Shown here one piece after another: positions 44,927 to 54,129 of a stretch of 64,000 nucleotides of DNA. Source of the stretch: Mesorhizobium onobrychidis (GTDB taxonomy: Bacteria > Pseudomonadota > Alphaproteobacteria > Rhizobiales > Rhizobiaceae); contig NZ_CP062229.1 of the NCBI RefSeq assembly GCF_024707545.1, positions 3,825,501-3,889,500 of the forward strand, in the 5' to 3' direction. The position numbers and the translations under genes were made by a program. Numbering within the stretch: position 1 is the stretch's first letter; every line of letters begins with the position of its first letter. Under the pieces are notes generated by a model. That model ran no database searches. It was not told the DNA's origin and saw only the letters and a list, made by a program, of their open reading frames with translations.

Positions 44927-46712
44927 CGACGCGTGTCCGGCGGAGGAGAGAGTGCGCTGGATCTGACGCCGGCGGTCCGGCGCGCCCTCCATCCCAGACG
45001 GGCCGCCGCGGTGCCGGCGCTACGTTCGGGCCGACGAGCGACGGCAGCAACTGGTCACGACTGCCCATCTGCGCTATTCGTCCTTCCTGCATGATGATCA
45101 TTCGATCCACCGCCGACAGGAGGTTCGGCCTGTGGGTCACGATCACAACGGTCTTTCCGTCTCTCCGCAACCCCTCGATGGCCCGGATCAGTGCGCGATT
45201 GCCATCGCTGTCCAAATTGGCATCAGGCTCATCGAGCACGACGAAGCTCGGCTTGCCAAACAGGGCGCGCGCGAGGCCGACCCGCTGCCGCTGCCCACCC
45301 GACAGTCCGACTCCATCCTCCCCGATGTCGGTCATATACCCGTTGGGGAGGCGCTGGATCATCTCGTGCGCAGAGGCGTGTGTTGCCGCCTCGGTCACCT
45401 GCGCATCGGCCGCGTCCGCTCGGAAGCGCGCAATGTTGTCGCGCACGCAACCGGAGAACAGCTCGATATCCTGGGGCAGGTAGCCGAGCGCGGTGCCGAG
45501 TTGGTCCGGATCGTAATGGCGCAAATCGTTGCCATCGAGTCGCACGCATCCTTGCGCCGGCGGCCACGCACCCACAAGCGCACGCGCGAGCGAGGATTTG
45601 CCCGAGCCCGATGACCCGACGAGGGCGACGACCTCTCCCGCCTTCAGCGTGAACGTCGCGCCCATGACGACCGGCGTGTTTGTACCGGGGGCGAGGACGA
45701 AAAGGTTCTCGACGGAAACCGTACCCCTGACGTCAGGCAGACGCACGCGTCCGGCAATGGGCGGGTTCTCCTCGAATATGCGTTCCAGGCGCGCATGGGC
45801 GCCGCGCGCGGACACGATACTTTTCCATTGCGCCACCATGATCTCAATCGGGGCAAGCGCCCGACCCATGATAAGCGACGCCGCAAACAGGACGCCCCCG
45901 GAGATTTCCTGGTTAATAGCCAGGTACGCACCGACGCCCATCATGGCCGTTTGAATGGCCATGCGCAGAAACTTGGACAACGCAAGAAGGGTGCCGCCGC
46001 GCTCGCCCGCGCTGACGGAGTAACCTAGCGCTTCCTCGCGGATTCCGGTGCACCATGACCGGATAGCAGGCCCCATCCCGAGCCCCCGAATTGCCTCTGC
46101 ATTGCGCAGCGAGGAGCCCAGCCTGTCGATCGCGCGAGTGTTCGTGAGCGAGGCTCGCAAGAGCAAGCCCTTCGTCGCTCGCTCATTTACGAGTGCGATC
46201 GTCACTATCGCCACCGCGCCGACGAGGGCCACAAGGCCGATCAACGGGTGAAGTAGGAAGCAGATCACGATGTAGATCGGAGCCCAGGGCGCGTCCATCA
46301 GCGCCATGATGACGCCGCCCGAAAGAATGTCGCGCATGAGGTCGAGATCGCGCAGGGTCTGTGCATGATTCGATCCGCGGACACGCAGCGCCGAGGAAAG
46401 CGCCGCCTCGAAGGCGGGACCGGACAAGAGCCGGTCGAACCGCACGCCAGCCTGCTGGAGGATACGAGCCCGATAATGTTCGAGGGCCATATAGGTCATC
46501 AGCAACACGCCCACGATCACCGAAATAATGACGAGCGTGACGGCATTACGGCTCGTTAGGACGCGATCATAAATTTGCATCGTGTAGAGCGGAGACACGA
46601 ACATGAGAAGATTGATGAAGAGCGAGAGCCCGCCGGCCGCGCAGAGGCCCGGACGGATCTCGCGCAAGGCCACCGCCAGCGGCGAGGGCACGTGCAAGGA
46701 GAAATTTGTCAT
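44919..46712 (-). CDS. Type I secretion ABC transporter (PrtD family)
   Basis: 597 residues: six membrane helices in the first 310, then an ATPase domain with Walker A GSSGSGKSSLARAL, signature LSGGQRQRVGLARAL, Walker B FVVLDEPDANLD and the H-loop VIVTHRP. It drives one-step export of proteins with C-terminal signals from cytoplasm to outside. It is translationally coupled to the HlyD-type gene and follows the beta-helix cargo gene by about 215 bases. Confidence 0.94.
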   Translation of the reverse strand: MTNFSLHVPSPLAVALREIRPGLCAAGGLSLFINLLMFVSPLYTMQIYDRVLTSRNAVTLVIISVIVGVLLMTYMALEHYRARILQQAGVRFDRLLSGPAFEAALSSALRVRGSNHAQTLRDLDLMRDILSGGVIMALMDAPWAPIYIVICFLLHPLIGLVALVGAVAIVTIALVNERATKGLLLRASLTNTRAIDRLGSSLRNAEAIRGLGMGPAIRSWCTGIREEALGYSVSAGERGGTLLALSKFLRMAIQTAMMGVGAYLAINQEISGGVLFAASLIMGRALAPIEIMVAQWKSIVSARGAHARLERIFEENPPIAGRVRLPDVRGTVSVENLFVLAPGTNTPVVMGATFTLKAGEVVALVGSSGSGKSSLARALVGAWPPAQGCVRLDGNDLRHYDPDQLGTALGYLPQDIELFSGCVRDNIARFRADAADAQVTEAATHASAHEMIQRLPNGYMTDIGEDGVGLSGGQRQRVGLARALFGKPSFVVLDEPDANLDSDGNRALIRAIEGLRRDGKTVVIVTHRPNLLSAVDRMIIMQEGRIAQMGSRDQLLPSLVGPNVAPAPRRPVWDGGRAGPPASDPAHSLLRRTRVDA

Positions 46713-46892
46713 CTATTATCCGAATCCAGTGAAGCGGTCGCAGGGCGCTCTAACCTGGCCATCTTCAGGCCTCTGTTCACGAGAGAGGAAGGCGGCAGGG
46801 CAGGCGAGGTCTCATGCAAAAATCCCCCGACGGAACCACCCGCCGAGTTGGTCCGAGCGCGAGCCCTGCCCCATCTCACCGTGCTGAAGTGG

Positions 46893-46923
46893 GGCGCAAC
46901 CGGCTGCAGCAGCCGGTTGCGCC
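46893..46923 (-). terminator. Strong hairpin just after the beta-helix gene
   Basis: A 14-pair perfect stem (GGCGCAACCGGCTG / CAGCCGGTTGCGCC) with a three-base loop starts seven bases beyond the beta-helix stop. On the minus strand no T run follows. It may attenuate transcription so that cargo mRNA exceeds transporter mRNA, as in other type I operons. Confidence 0.6.
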
Positions 46924-46929
46924 GCCCGT

Positions 46930-48228
46930 TCAGACTGCGTAGTCCCAGGCGAACTGGTTATCGACGTGTGCCATTGGGGTGGCGGCGGCATCCTCGTGCA
47001 CGTCGGCTACGACCGCCTTTGACTTGTCCCAAATGATGTTGTTGGGATTGCCAGGGTTGGTGTAGCTCGAGTTCAGGACGCTGACCCCGCCGGAGCTGAC
47101 ATTCCAGATCAGTCCATTCGACGAGGACAGCCCGCGGCCCTGGTCCTCGTTGATACCGTCGAACGACCTCGTGTCATCGAAGGTGACATCGCTCGCGTAG
47201 GACGAGAACGCGCCATTGCCCTGATGGATGGCGTCAACGTTCTGCACCCTGCCGCCGGTTGATGCGTTCTCGAACATGACGCCGACGCCGGTCACGGAGT
47301 TGTTACCGTCGATCACCCCGTTAGAGATCGTCGTATTCGGGCTGCCATAGACCGAGACGATGTCCTCAGGATGCGAACTGCCGGCTTCGTTGACGGCATA
47401 GAAGTCGGTCAGCGAACTATTGCCCGAGTTGTTGAACTGGACGAACTGACCGCGCGGCATGGGCCCATGGAAGTTGTAGCCATCGACGTTCGAAAGATCC
47501 GCGCCGGGCGAGTTCAGGAGATAGATGCCGGTCGAGCCTTCCCGCACCGTGGTGTTTTGAACGGTCAGGTTCGCGGCGTTTTCTGCATTGATGTTGTTGA
47601 TGTTCGGGCTCGTCTCGGGGTCGATTCCCGCCGGCGGGTCGGCGTTGATGACCTCGGTGTTCTCGATCGTGACGCCGTTTGCGCCCGATACCATCACCCC
47701 GTCGCCTTCGACGTGATGAATACGACAATTGCGCAGGATGACATTGTCGTGCGTAATCGTGACCGCGTCCCCGTTGGTGACGTAGATGTCAAGATTTTCA
47801 ATCACCTGGCCATCGTACTCCGATTGGATCGGTGTGGTGGTGTGGGTAAGACCCTGCGCCGGCTGCGTGGATGCCGTCGACGCGGAAGCGGTGGAAGTGG
47901 GAGCCTCGGTCGTCACGGTCGAGGTCGGGCTCGACGCGGCTGTCTCCGTCGACGTGGAATCCGTGGATGCCGTCGACGCGGAAGCGGTGGGAGTGGGAGC
48001 CTCGGTCGTCACGGTCGAGGTCGGGCTCGACGCGGCTGTCTCCGTCGACGTGGAAGCCGTGGATGCCGTCGACGCGGAAGCGGTGGAAGTGGGAGCCTCG
48101 GGCGTCACGGTCGAGGTCGGGCTCGACGCGGCTGTCTCCGTCGTCGCGCGTGAGTTGTTCAACCCTTCCGAGTGTTTACCTTCCGAGTGTTTCCACAGTA
48201 TTCCCTTGTCGGAATTCATCGACTTCAT
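46930..48228 (-). CDS. Type I-secreted parallel beta-helix protein with N-terminal repeats
   Basis: 432 residues; GGAG lies eight bases before the ATG. The first 30 residues lack a Sec or Tat signal. Three 32-residue Thr/Ser/Ala repeats (TETAASSPTSTVT type) fill about 28-125. The rest is a beta-helix with many Asn ladders (VTITHDNVILRNCRI, VTIENTEVI). It ends DNQFAWDYAV, a hydrophobic tail typical of type I signals. The Tat-type protein at 34041-35132 is its paralogue. It may bind or cleave surface polysaccharide. Confidence 0.85.
   Translation of the reverse strand: MKSMNSDKGILWKHSEGKHSEGLNNSRATTETAASSPTSTVTPEAPTSTASASTASTASTSTETAASSPTSTVTTEAPTPTASASTASTDSTSTETAASSPTSTVTTEAPTSTASASTASTQPAQGLTHTTTPIQSEYDGQVIENLDIYVTNGDAVTITHDNVILRNCRIHHVEGDGVMVSGANGVTIENTEVINADPPAGIDPETSPNINNINAENAANLTVQNTTVREGSTGIYLLNSPGADLSNVDGYNFHGPMPRGQFVQFNNSGNSSLTDFYAVNEAGSSHPEDIVSVYGSPNTTISNGVIDGNNSVTGVGVMFENASTGGRVQNVDAIHQGNGAFSSYASDVTFDDTRSFDGINEDQGRGLSSSNGLIWNVSSGGVSVLNSSYTNPGNPNNIIWDKSKAVVADVHEDAAATPMAHVDNQFAWDYAV
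47867..48154. repeat. Three 96-bp in-frame tandem repeats
   Basis: Units start at 47867, 47963 and 48059, each beginning GTGGATGCCGTCGACGCGG on the plus strand, with only a few substitutions between them; the third diverges in its last 15 bases. They encode the Ser/Thr/Ala-rich N-terminal repeats of the beta-helix protein. Near-identity suggests recent expansion or contraction. Confidence 0.92.
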
Positions 48229-48290
48229 GTGTTTCTCCAGTTAAAATATTAATCATTATAAGTATCTCGAAGGACACCCATCGACAATAA

Positions 48291-48305
48291 ACGATAATTT
48301 ATCGT
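48291..48305. promoter_or_regulatory. Palindrome upstream of the beta-helix/type I operon
   Basis: ACGATAA-T-TTATCGT is a perfect seven-base palindrome about 65 bases before the beta-helix start, in an AT-rich region (48240-48350). Position and symmetry fit an operator. The regulator is unknown; the LuxR-type regulator nearby is one candidate. Confidence 0.4.
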
Positions 48306-48540
48306 CTTAACGAAACTCCGCTTATACAACCAGAAATTTCGTCTGGGGGTATAATGCTAACCTTCATGACCAGAATGCGGCGTGGATAGGGCTATACTGA
48401 GACTCTCCCGGGCGATCGGCGCTGCGTTCAAGCCTGCGCCTACGTCGGATTGCAAACGTCGCCTAGTACTCGGATCACGCGTGACCCTACCCCCCGAGCA
48501 GCAGGAGACAAGGTCATGCATGCTAGTCGGCCAACACAGC
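48306..48540. other. Gene-free stretch upstream of the DegT remnant
   Basis: A plus-strand frame is open from 48382 but lacks a ribosome site and matches nothing until the aminotransferase fragment begins at about 48541. Confidence 0.4.
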
Positions 48541-48790
48541 ATGAGCGTTACCAACACAGTCCGGCACGGCTCGAAACAGGTGATCTACGAGAGCTATCCT
48601 GAACTCGGCTACAATTACCGCCTGACTGACCTGCAGGCTGCCATCGGCGTGAGCAACTGCAACGGCTTCTCGCACTCTTCACGCGGCGGAGGCAGCTTGC
48701 GGCGCAATATGGTGAGCGCCTTCGCGACATCGCCGAACTGGAAACGCCTGCCGAGCCTTGCTGGACTCGCAGCAACTGGCAAAGCTATTG
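48541..48790 (+). pseudogene. DegT/DnrJ-type aminotransferase fragment, frameshifted
   Basis: One frame reads YESYPELGYNYRLTDLQAAI, the PLP-dependent sugar aminotransferase signature. After about 48650 the match resumes in another frame (QLAAQYGERLRDIAELETPA, then CWTRSNWQSYC). The large N-terminal part with the PLP lysine is absent. The family aminates nucleotide sugars, so the element once carried an amino-sugar gene, now lost. Confidence 0.75.
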
Positions 48791-48804
48791 TAGAAATTCC
48801 CCAC

Positions 48805-49207
48805 TGGTTCGACCAGCGGGGCCATCTGCCCCCGGAAGGGAAAGGGCGCGGGCCTTGTCCTGCCCTATTGCGATACCGAGGCGATGCGGGAGCACCTCGC
48901 CGAGATCAGCCGGAGCGTCGACGACCGCGCGTATGCGGTGCTCATCCTCGATCAGGCCGGATGGCATGTGACTCCGAAACCGAAGGTGCCGGACAACATC
49001 ACCCTGATGTTCCTGCCGCCGCGCTCACCGGAACTGAACCCAGTCGAAAACGTCTGGCAGTTCATGCGCGACAACTGGCTCTCCAACCGTATCTTCAAGG
49101 ACTACGACGACAGCGTCACCCATTGCTGCGCCGCAAGGAACAAGCTCGTCGACCAGCCGTGGAAGATCATGTCCATCGGACTCCGCGAATGGGCGCATCG
49201 GTCATGA
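48805..49207 (+). mobile_element. IS630-family transposase, 3' part
   Basis: Reads GLVLPYCDTEAMREHLAEIS, then LDQAGWHVTPKPKVPDNITL and PPRSPELNPVENVWQFMRDN, the last two DDE residues of IS630 transposases (Asp of LDQAGWH, Glu of PVENVW). The first half of the gene is missing, replaced by the aminotransferase remnant. It cannot transpose by itself; no terminal repeats seen. Confidence 0.85.
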
Positions 49208-49243
49208 TCACCGCTCGTTGGTATTATTAGCAGCCGTTTGGCG

Positions 49244-49540
49244 TCAATCTTTGCCATTGGAGTTTTGGCAAAGGCACGACTTTAGGCGCAACTGGTCCAT
49301 TCCAGGATCCCGAATGCGGAGACGATGATCCCGGAATACTTTGCCAGATATCTCTGCGAGTTCAATGACCGCCTTGGCACCAATCGCCAATTTGTCATCG
49401 TCATAAATCAGAGGTGCGCCGCGTTGCGCCGTTGCACCTTCGACCGTCACGCCACTGGGAGCGGCGTTCCGCGCGATGCGAACCATCTCAGCAGTTGTTG
49501 CCTTATTTGTATTCGGATTAATGAGAAGTAGAGGTCTCAT
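49244..49540 (-). pseudogene. Asp/Glu/hydantoin racemase, truncated and frameshifted
   Basis: From the ATG at 49540 the frame reads MRPLLLINPNTNKATTAEMV with the usual racemase N-terminus and DDDKLAIGAKAVIEL. Near 49335 the match shifts frame (SGIIVSAFGDPG), then ends; the second catalytic Cys region is missing. Intact members have about 230 residues and racemise amino acids or hydantoins. Confidence 0.75.
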
Positions 49541-49748
49541 TTCGTCTCCTTTGCCCGGGCAAAGATGAGCAGCCCGCCGCACTTCAACGGACGTGATCAT
49601 CTTCGCCGATGTGGTTTGACCCTTCCCTCGGGGATAGGCGACCGCGATCGCGCTATTCGAGAGCGAGCAACCGTTCCGGGTTGGTCTCGATCATCAACAC
49701 TGGCGGGGTCCACCTCATGCGCCCCTGCGATGCCGTCTCCACCGCTCG

Positions 49749-50612
49749 CTACCATCGCCGGGTGATGATTTGAGCGTATGGTTCTTGATAGCGAAGGCTC
49801 ATATCAGGGCGAAGCTTTGGCAAAAGCGAATGCACCAGCCCGAATGATGATATATTGTGAGACGGCTGAGTTGCCGTCTTTTCGCTCCCCGACGGGGCAT
49901 TGCCAGATGCGGGAGTAAGCATGCCATGGTTCATCGCCCAAACTGCAGCCTGTGTACGGTTGCGGACCCGGATCTTTCGGAGGATGGCCTTGACGTGTAC
50001 CTTCACCGTAGCTTCGGCAATGTTGATCTCGCGCGCGATGGCTTTGTTAGACTCCCCTTCGATTAAGCGGCGTAGAATACAGTTTTCCCGATTTGACAAA
50101 ATTGATAGTTCTTCATCCTCATGCTCCACGTTAACAACCACCTTTGTTAACTCATCAGCTACCGCGTCAGGTTTCAGATCATACCTTATTTCTTGAATAG
50201 CCGTTGAAGTTTCGGCAGGTAACACCGTCTGCCCTAGCATAACCAATTCGAGAGCTTTGATGAAGGTGTCGTAAGCAGCGACTTTTGTCAAATACCCGTC
50301 TGCCCCCGCACGAAAAGCTGAAACTATATCGGTCGATCGACAGTGATCGGCTAGCGCGACGACATGGCTGGTCGGATAAATCGCTTTGAATTCTGCAATT
50401 TGTGCGAATTCAGCATCCGCATCAGTACCGCCGACATCTATGATGAGCAAGATGGACCGGTGCTGGGCTAGCGGCTTCTGCAGAAGATCGTGCACACAAG
50501 CCGCAGAGAAAAGGACACGAAACTTTGCCGCATCCAGGATTCGACTAAGGCCTTCTCGGAGTAACTCGCTCGGCCCGACAAGTACTGTTACAAAAGATTG
50601 TCTTGTCATCAT
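49749..50612 (-). CDS. LuxR/NarL-type response regulator with atypical receiver
   Basis: 287 residues from the ATG at 50612 (another at 50609). Residues about 5-125 form a receiver with a phosphoacceptor-like Asp in LLIIDVGG and Lys in GYLTKV. The early acidic pair, usually DD, is replaced by VGPSEL. A LuxR helix-turn-helix (LSNRENCILRRLIEGESNKA, ATVKVHVKAILRK) lies at about 180-240. It may work without phosphorylation. Its position beside the type I operon makes it a candidate regulator of secretion or polysaccharide. Confidence 0.85.
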   Translation of the reverse strand: MMTRQSFVTVLVGPSELLREGLSRILDAAKFRVLFSAACVHDLLQKPLAQHRSILLIIDVGGTDADAEFAQIAEFKAIYPTSHVVALADHCRSTDIVSAFRAGADGYLTKVAAYDTFIKALELVMLGQTVLPAETSTAIQEIRYDLKPDAVADELTKVVVNVEHEDEELSILSNRENCILRRLIEGESNKAIAREINIAEATVKVHVKAILRKIRVRNRTQAAVWAMNHGMLTPASGNAPSGSEKTATQPSHNISSFGLVHSLLPKLRPDMSLRYQEPYAQIITRRW

Positions 50613-50821
50613 TGCCTCTCGCTCCGGCACGATTGAGGTACACGCGTCGGGTAGAGCACTCCACGCGCCAACCGCACTCGATGCCCTCGGTTTGAGTCTC
50701 TTGCAGTTCCTCACTCCCTCCTTGGCGAGAACAGGTTGGGCAGTGTAAGGTCTATTTATAAGCAATCTCTAACATAGGTTGCTTTTTCGGTAAATTTTCG
50801 CCGCAAACCGACGTCAAGCTA

Positions 50822-51145
50822 GAACCCCAGGGCGCGGCAATCTGCCTGAAGACGCAGGGATGCGACGGCTTAGCCATCTCAAGCCGCTGTCAGTCGAACG
50901 ACGATCGGGATCGTGCCTGCGGCGATTGCAGCGATAGGCGAGGATTCCTGAAGGTGGTGGTTGGCATGGCCAGGTCGCAGCGCTTGATATCGTTGCCCAA
51001 CGCTTTAGGTGCAAGAACACCCGGTGGATCTGCCGCAGTGTGTGAGGCACTTGCACTTATTCGGCGGCACGCTTTCGCCGCGCGATAGGCCGTGTCGCCG
51101 TCGGTCATGATGATCGGGCCTTTTTGCATATTGCTCAACACGAAC
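50822..51145 (-). mobile_element. IS1595-like transposase remnant
   Basis: Pieces in different minus-strand frames read IIMTDGDTAYRAAK and QIHRVFLHLKRWA followed by AYRCNRRRHD, as in the C-terminal DDE half of IS1595 transposases. Several frameshifts separate them. Identification is by eye and moderate. Confidence 0.5.
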
Positions 51146-51349
51146 GAGGTTGAGTTCCGCTCGGCCCGTCCTTCACCGCACGCCGGATGCGGATACCGTG
51201 TGGTCGAGATATATCACGGCCCCGCCAGGCCGCGCACGACCAGTCGTCCGGAAACATTTGGCTGGAACTGTTCCAGCGACGGCCGAGGGTCGTCTTCCAG
51301 CGAAAAAATTTGCTAATGGCCCACGCGTTGCCGCTCTAGGAGATAGCCG

Positions 51350-51780
51350 TTACCTGAGATACTCGTTGTCGAATCCGGCTACTTCGACCAGCTTCTTGCG
51401 GTTGATCACCTGTACATGGCCCGCCTTGAAAGAGACGAGATCGGCCTTGCGGAGTTCCCCCAACGTTCGGTTGACGTGAACGGTGGTCATTCCGAGGATG
51501 TCGGCCAAGTCATATTGCGTAAGGGGACACTCATGTCTTCCATGGGCCGACAAGCCAACCATGGAGAGCCTCTCCTCCAACTCAAGCAGGAAATGGGCGG
51601 TGCGGCTCATCGCGGTCCGCCGCCCGGTATTCATGAGATGTTCGGCAAGGATGGCGTTCAGGCGGGCCAGGGAGCAGACGATCTTCTTCCCGAGACGGCC
51701 TTCCGACAAGATGGCCTCGAGAAGTTCCTTACTGGAAATTTCATAAACATCTTCATGACTATGCCCGCACGCCGGGGGCC
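51350..51780 (-). pseudogene. Crp/Fnr regulator lacking its sensor domain
   Basis: About 140 residues cover the long dimer helix (SLARLNAILAEHLMNTGRRT) and the winged-helix domain (LTQYDLADILGMTTVHVNRT). The N-terminal cyclic-nucleotide-binding barrel is missing; sequence beyond about 51770 is unrelated. No start codon with a ribosome site fits. Likely a truncated gene at an insertion junction. Confidence 0.8.
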
Positions 51781-51822
51781 GTTCGCCCTGCGCCGTCGCG
51801 GTCCCGCGCGCGCAGCGCGATC

Positions 51823-51951
51823 GGGCACACATGGGATCTCAATATTTCTGACGACTGGCCGGATCGCATTCCCGTCTCTGACGCCGAACTCGATGTGTTC
51901 GAGACTCATTTCGGGGCGCTTCTGGACGAACTGTTCCGCTCAGACACCTGA
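51823..51951 (+). pseudogene. Small recombinase-associated protein, 5' end missing
   Basis: The frame reads HTWDLNISDDWPDRIPVSDA and ends ELFRSDT 21 bases before the recombinase start. It resembles a short acidic protein often found just upstream of large serine recombinases in rhizobia. The junction with the broken Crp gene lies at its start, and no start codon is seen. Confidence 0.4.
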
Positions 51952-51972
51952 TTCTACAAAAGGAGGTTTCGC

Positions 51973-53622
51973 ATGAACGCCAAAGGAACACCCGCCTTGG
52001 CGTCGCCTGGGCGTGCAGCTTTATATTTGAGAGTTTCGACGGGGCGACAGGCCGAGCACGATCTTTCGATCCCCGATCAACGCCGCCAGCTTCAGGCCTA
52101 TTGCCAGGCAAAGGGGATCGCGGTCGTCGGGGAGTTCGTCGAGTCTGGAGCGTCGGCGACAGATGACCGCCGACCTGAGTTTCAGCGGATGATGGACGAT
52201 GCGACTCAAAAGCCTGCGCCGTTCGAGTTCATTGTCGTGCATTCATTCTCGCGCTTCTTCCGCGACCAGCTCCAGCTTGAGTTCTACGTCCGCCGACTGG
52301 CGAAGAACGGGATTCGGCTGACGTCCATCACGCAGGACCTGGGCGACGATCCAATGAGCGTGATGATGCGTCAGATCATGGCGCTCTTCGACGAGTACCA
52401 ATCGAAGGAGAACGCCAAGCACACACTCCGCGCAATGCGCGAGAATGCCCGGCAGGGCTATTGGAACGGGTCTCGACCGCCCTTTGGCTACAGGATCGTC
52501 GCCGCCGAGCAGCGCGGCGCGCGGACGAAGAAGAAGATCGAGCCCGATCCCGCGCAGGTCGAGATTGTCCACCTGATGTTCCGTCTCGCGCGGGTCGGAG
52601 CGGACAATGACCCGATAGGGGCCAGACAGATCGCTGACTATTTGAACCTCAGGGGTATTCGGACCCAGACCGGCGGACGTTGGGGTGTCGGCGCGGTCCA
52701 CCAGGTTCTCACGCGGGAGACGTATATTGGGCGCCATCGCTTTAACGTCTCTAGTTGGCGCAAGAAGGAGCGGAAACCCGACGACGAAGTGGTGGAAGTG
52801 GCCGTGGAGCCGATCATCGACCCGACGGAGTTCGCCGATGTCCAGCAGATGATGCGGTCCCGAAGCCCCCAGTTGAAAGCCCCCCGATTCGTGAGCGCTG
52901 GGACGCTGCTGGGCGGCGTCTGCTTCTGCGCCGACTGCGGCGGGGCAATGACCCTCCGCACGTCGGGCAAGGGAGACCAGTATCGCTACTACACCTGCTG
53001 CAACGCTGCGCGTCAGGGCAAGACTGCTTGCCGGGGTAGGACGATCCCGATGGAGGAGCTCGACACAGTAGTCGTGTCCTACATGGAGAACCGACTATTG
53101 GAGCCGCGCCGGCTCGAGGAGTTGCTATCCGGTCTCCTGAAGCGGCGCGATGAGCATGCCGAGCGTCAGAAGGGCCGAATTGTTGAGTTAAAGAAGCAGG
53201 CGGCCGACGCCGAGGCCAAGCTCACGCGCTTATATGAGGCGATCGAGAACGGTCTAGCCGAGCTTCACGATTCTAATCTCAAGGGACGCATTACTGAGCT
53301 GAAGCGAATCCGAGACGCTGCCCGCCTGGACGCTGAGCGTGCTGAAGGGCGCAAGGATGCTCGGGAGACCAAGGTTACGCCGGAGGTGCTTCGCCGCTTT
53401 GGCATCGAGGCGCGCAAGAAGATTAGGACGCCCGAGGGTAGCTTCAGACGGCACCATCTGCAGACGCTGGTGCAGCGGATTGAGGTTGGATCCAACGAAA
53501 TCCGGATAACGGGCTCAAAACTGCGGCTGTCCACGGCGCTAGCCAATGCCCCTCCGGTCAGGCTCGGGCCGCACCGTGGCAGCGAACGATATCGAAGACT
53601 TGAGTACGCAACACGCTTTTAA
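51973..53622 (+). CDS. Large serine recombinase
   Basis: 549 residues; AGGAGG precedes the ATG. Catalytic Ser in LYLRVSTGRQ (about residue 22), resolvase domain to about 150, Recombinase domain at 165-285 (RPPFGYRIV), a zinc ribbon (CFCADCGGAM, CCNAARQGKTAC) near 315-355, and a coiled coil at 375-470. The family integrates and excises DNA between att sites. The last 20 residues look atypical and may derive from a junction. It could have brought in the right part of the element. Confidence 0.92.
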   Translation: MNAKGTPALASPGRAALYLRVSTGRQAEHDLSIPDQRRQLQAYCQAKGIAVVGEFVESGASATDDRRPEFQRMMDDATQKPAPFEFIVVHSFSRFFRDQLQLEFYVRRLAKNGIRLTSITQDLGDDPMSVMMRQIMALFDEYQSKENAKHTLRAMRENARQGYWNGSRPPFGYRIVAAEQRGARTKKKIEPDPAQVEIVHLMFRLARVGADNDPIGARQIADYLNLRGIRTQTGGRWGVGAVHQVLTRETYIGRHRFNVSSWRKKERKPDDEVVEVAVEPIIDPTEFADVQQMMRSRSPQLKAPRFVSAGTLLGGVCFCADCGGAMTLRTSGKGDQYRYYTCCNAARQGKTACRGRTIPMEELDTVVVSYMENRLLEPRRLEELLSGLLKRRDEHAERQKGRIVELKKQAADAEAKLTRLYEAIENGLAELHDSNLKGRITELKRIRDAARLDAERAEGRKDARETKVTPEVLRRFGIEARKKIRTPEGSFRRHHLQTLVQRIEVGSNEIRITGSKLRLSTALANAPPVRLGPHRGSERYRRLEYATRF

Positions 53623-53633
53623 GGACCACTGAA

Positions 53634-54125
53634 TTGGCAATTTTCAAACAAAACGCGAAGGCTGCGCCGCTTCGCTTCGACCTGCGACAAGCCGAACCGG
53701 CATACGCCGCACTGGCAGAAAAATGCGCAAATCTTCGCGCATCGATTAGCAGGCTGGATGCTGAAGAGTCGGACCTACTAGGAAAACTGACTAGTCGGAC
53801 CCCTAAGCCCTCTGACGGCATGAATAGTCGTGTTGCCGAGATGCTTGGCGAGACCGTTAACGAAACGGACCCTCTTGTAGACGGAATTCAGGCGCGCCTG
53901 CGAGAGGTTAACGCGCTTCGGCACGACACTCGTGCGGCCTTGGCAATCGTCGGCAGCATCAAGGGCGGTAGTGATTTTGCACAAGGACACATTGGCCTGG
54001 TGGGCAGCAATGAGTGCGTCAGCCAGGGTGCGGACGCGTGCTAGGTATTCGTCCCTTACGCGTCGTCTGGACAGGTCTGCTGCCGCCCGCACCAGCCACC
54101 CGGATGCTGGGCGCCGCGTCGGCAA
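53634..54125 (+). pseudogene. Recombinase-associated hypothetical gene with an inverted internal segment
   Basis: The plus strand from a TTG at 53634 reads well up to ALRHDTRAALAIV near 53950. The expected continuation is instead on the minus strand of the adjoining DNA: RDEYLARVRTLADALIAAHQ then NVSLCKITTAL, from about 54060 down to 53960. So about 170 bases appear inverted. Intact relatives follow large recombinases in rhizobia; function unknown. Confidence 0.55.
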
Positions 54126-54129
54126 CTGG

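Noticed and set aside
47371..48153. 260-residue Arg/Gly-rich plus-strand frame
   Set aside because: Antisense shadow of the beta-helix gene and its repeats; no ribosome site, biased composition.
47867..48154. Possible CRISPR array
   Set aside because: Repeats are 96-bp head-to-tail units without unique spacers and lie in a coding frame.
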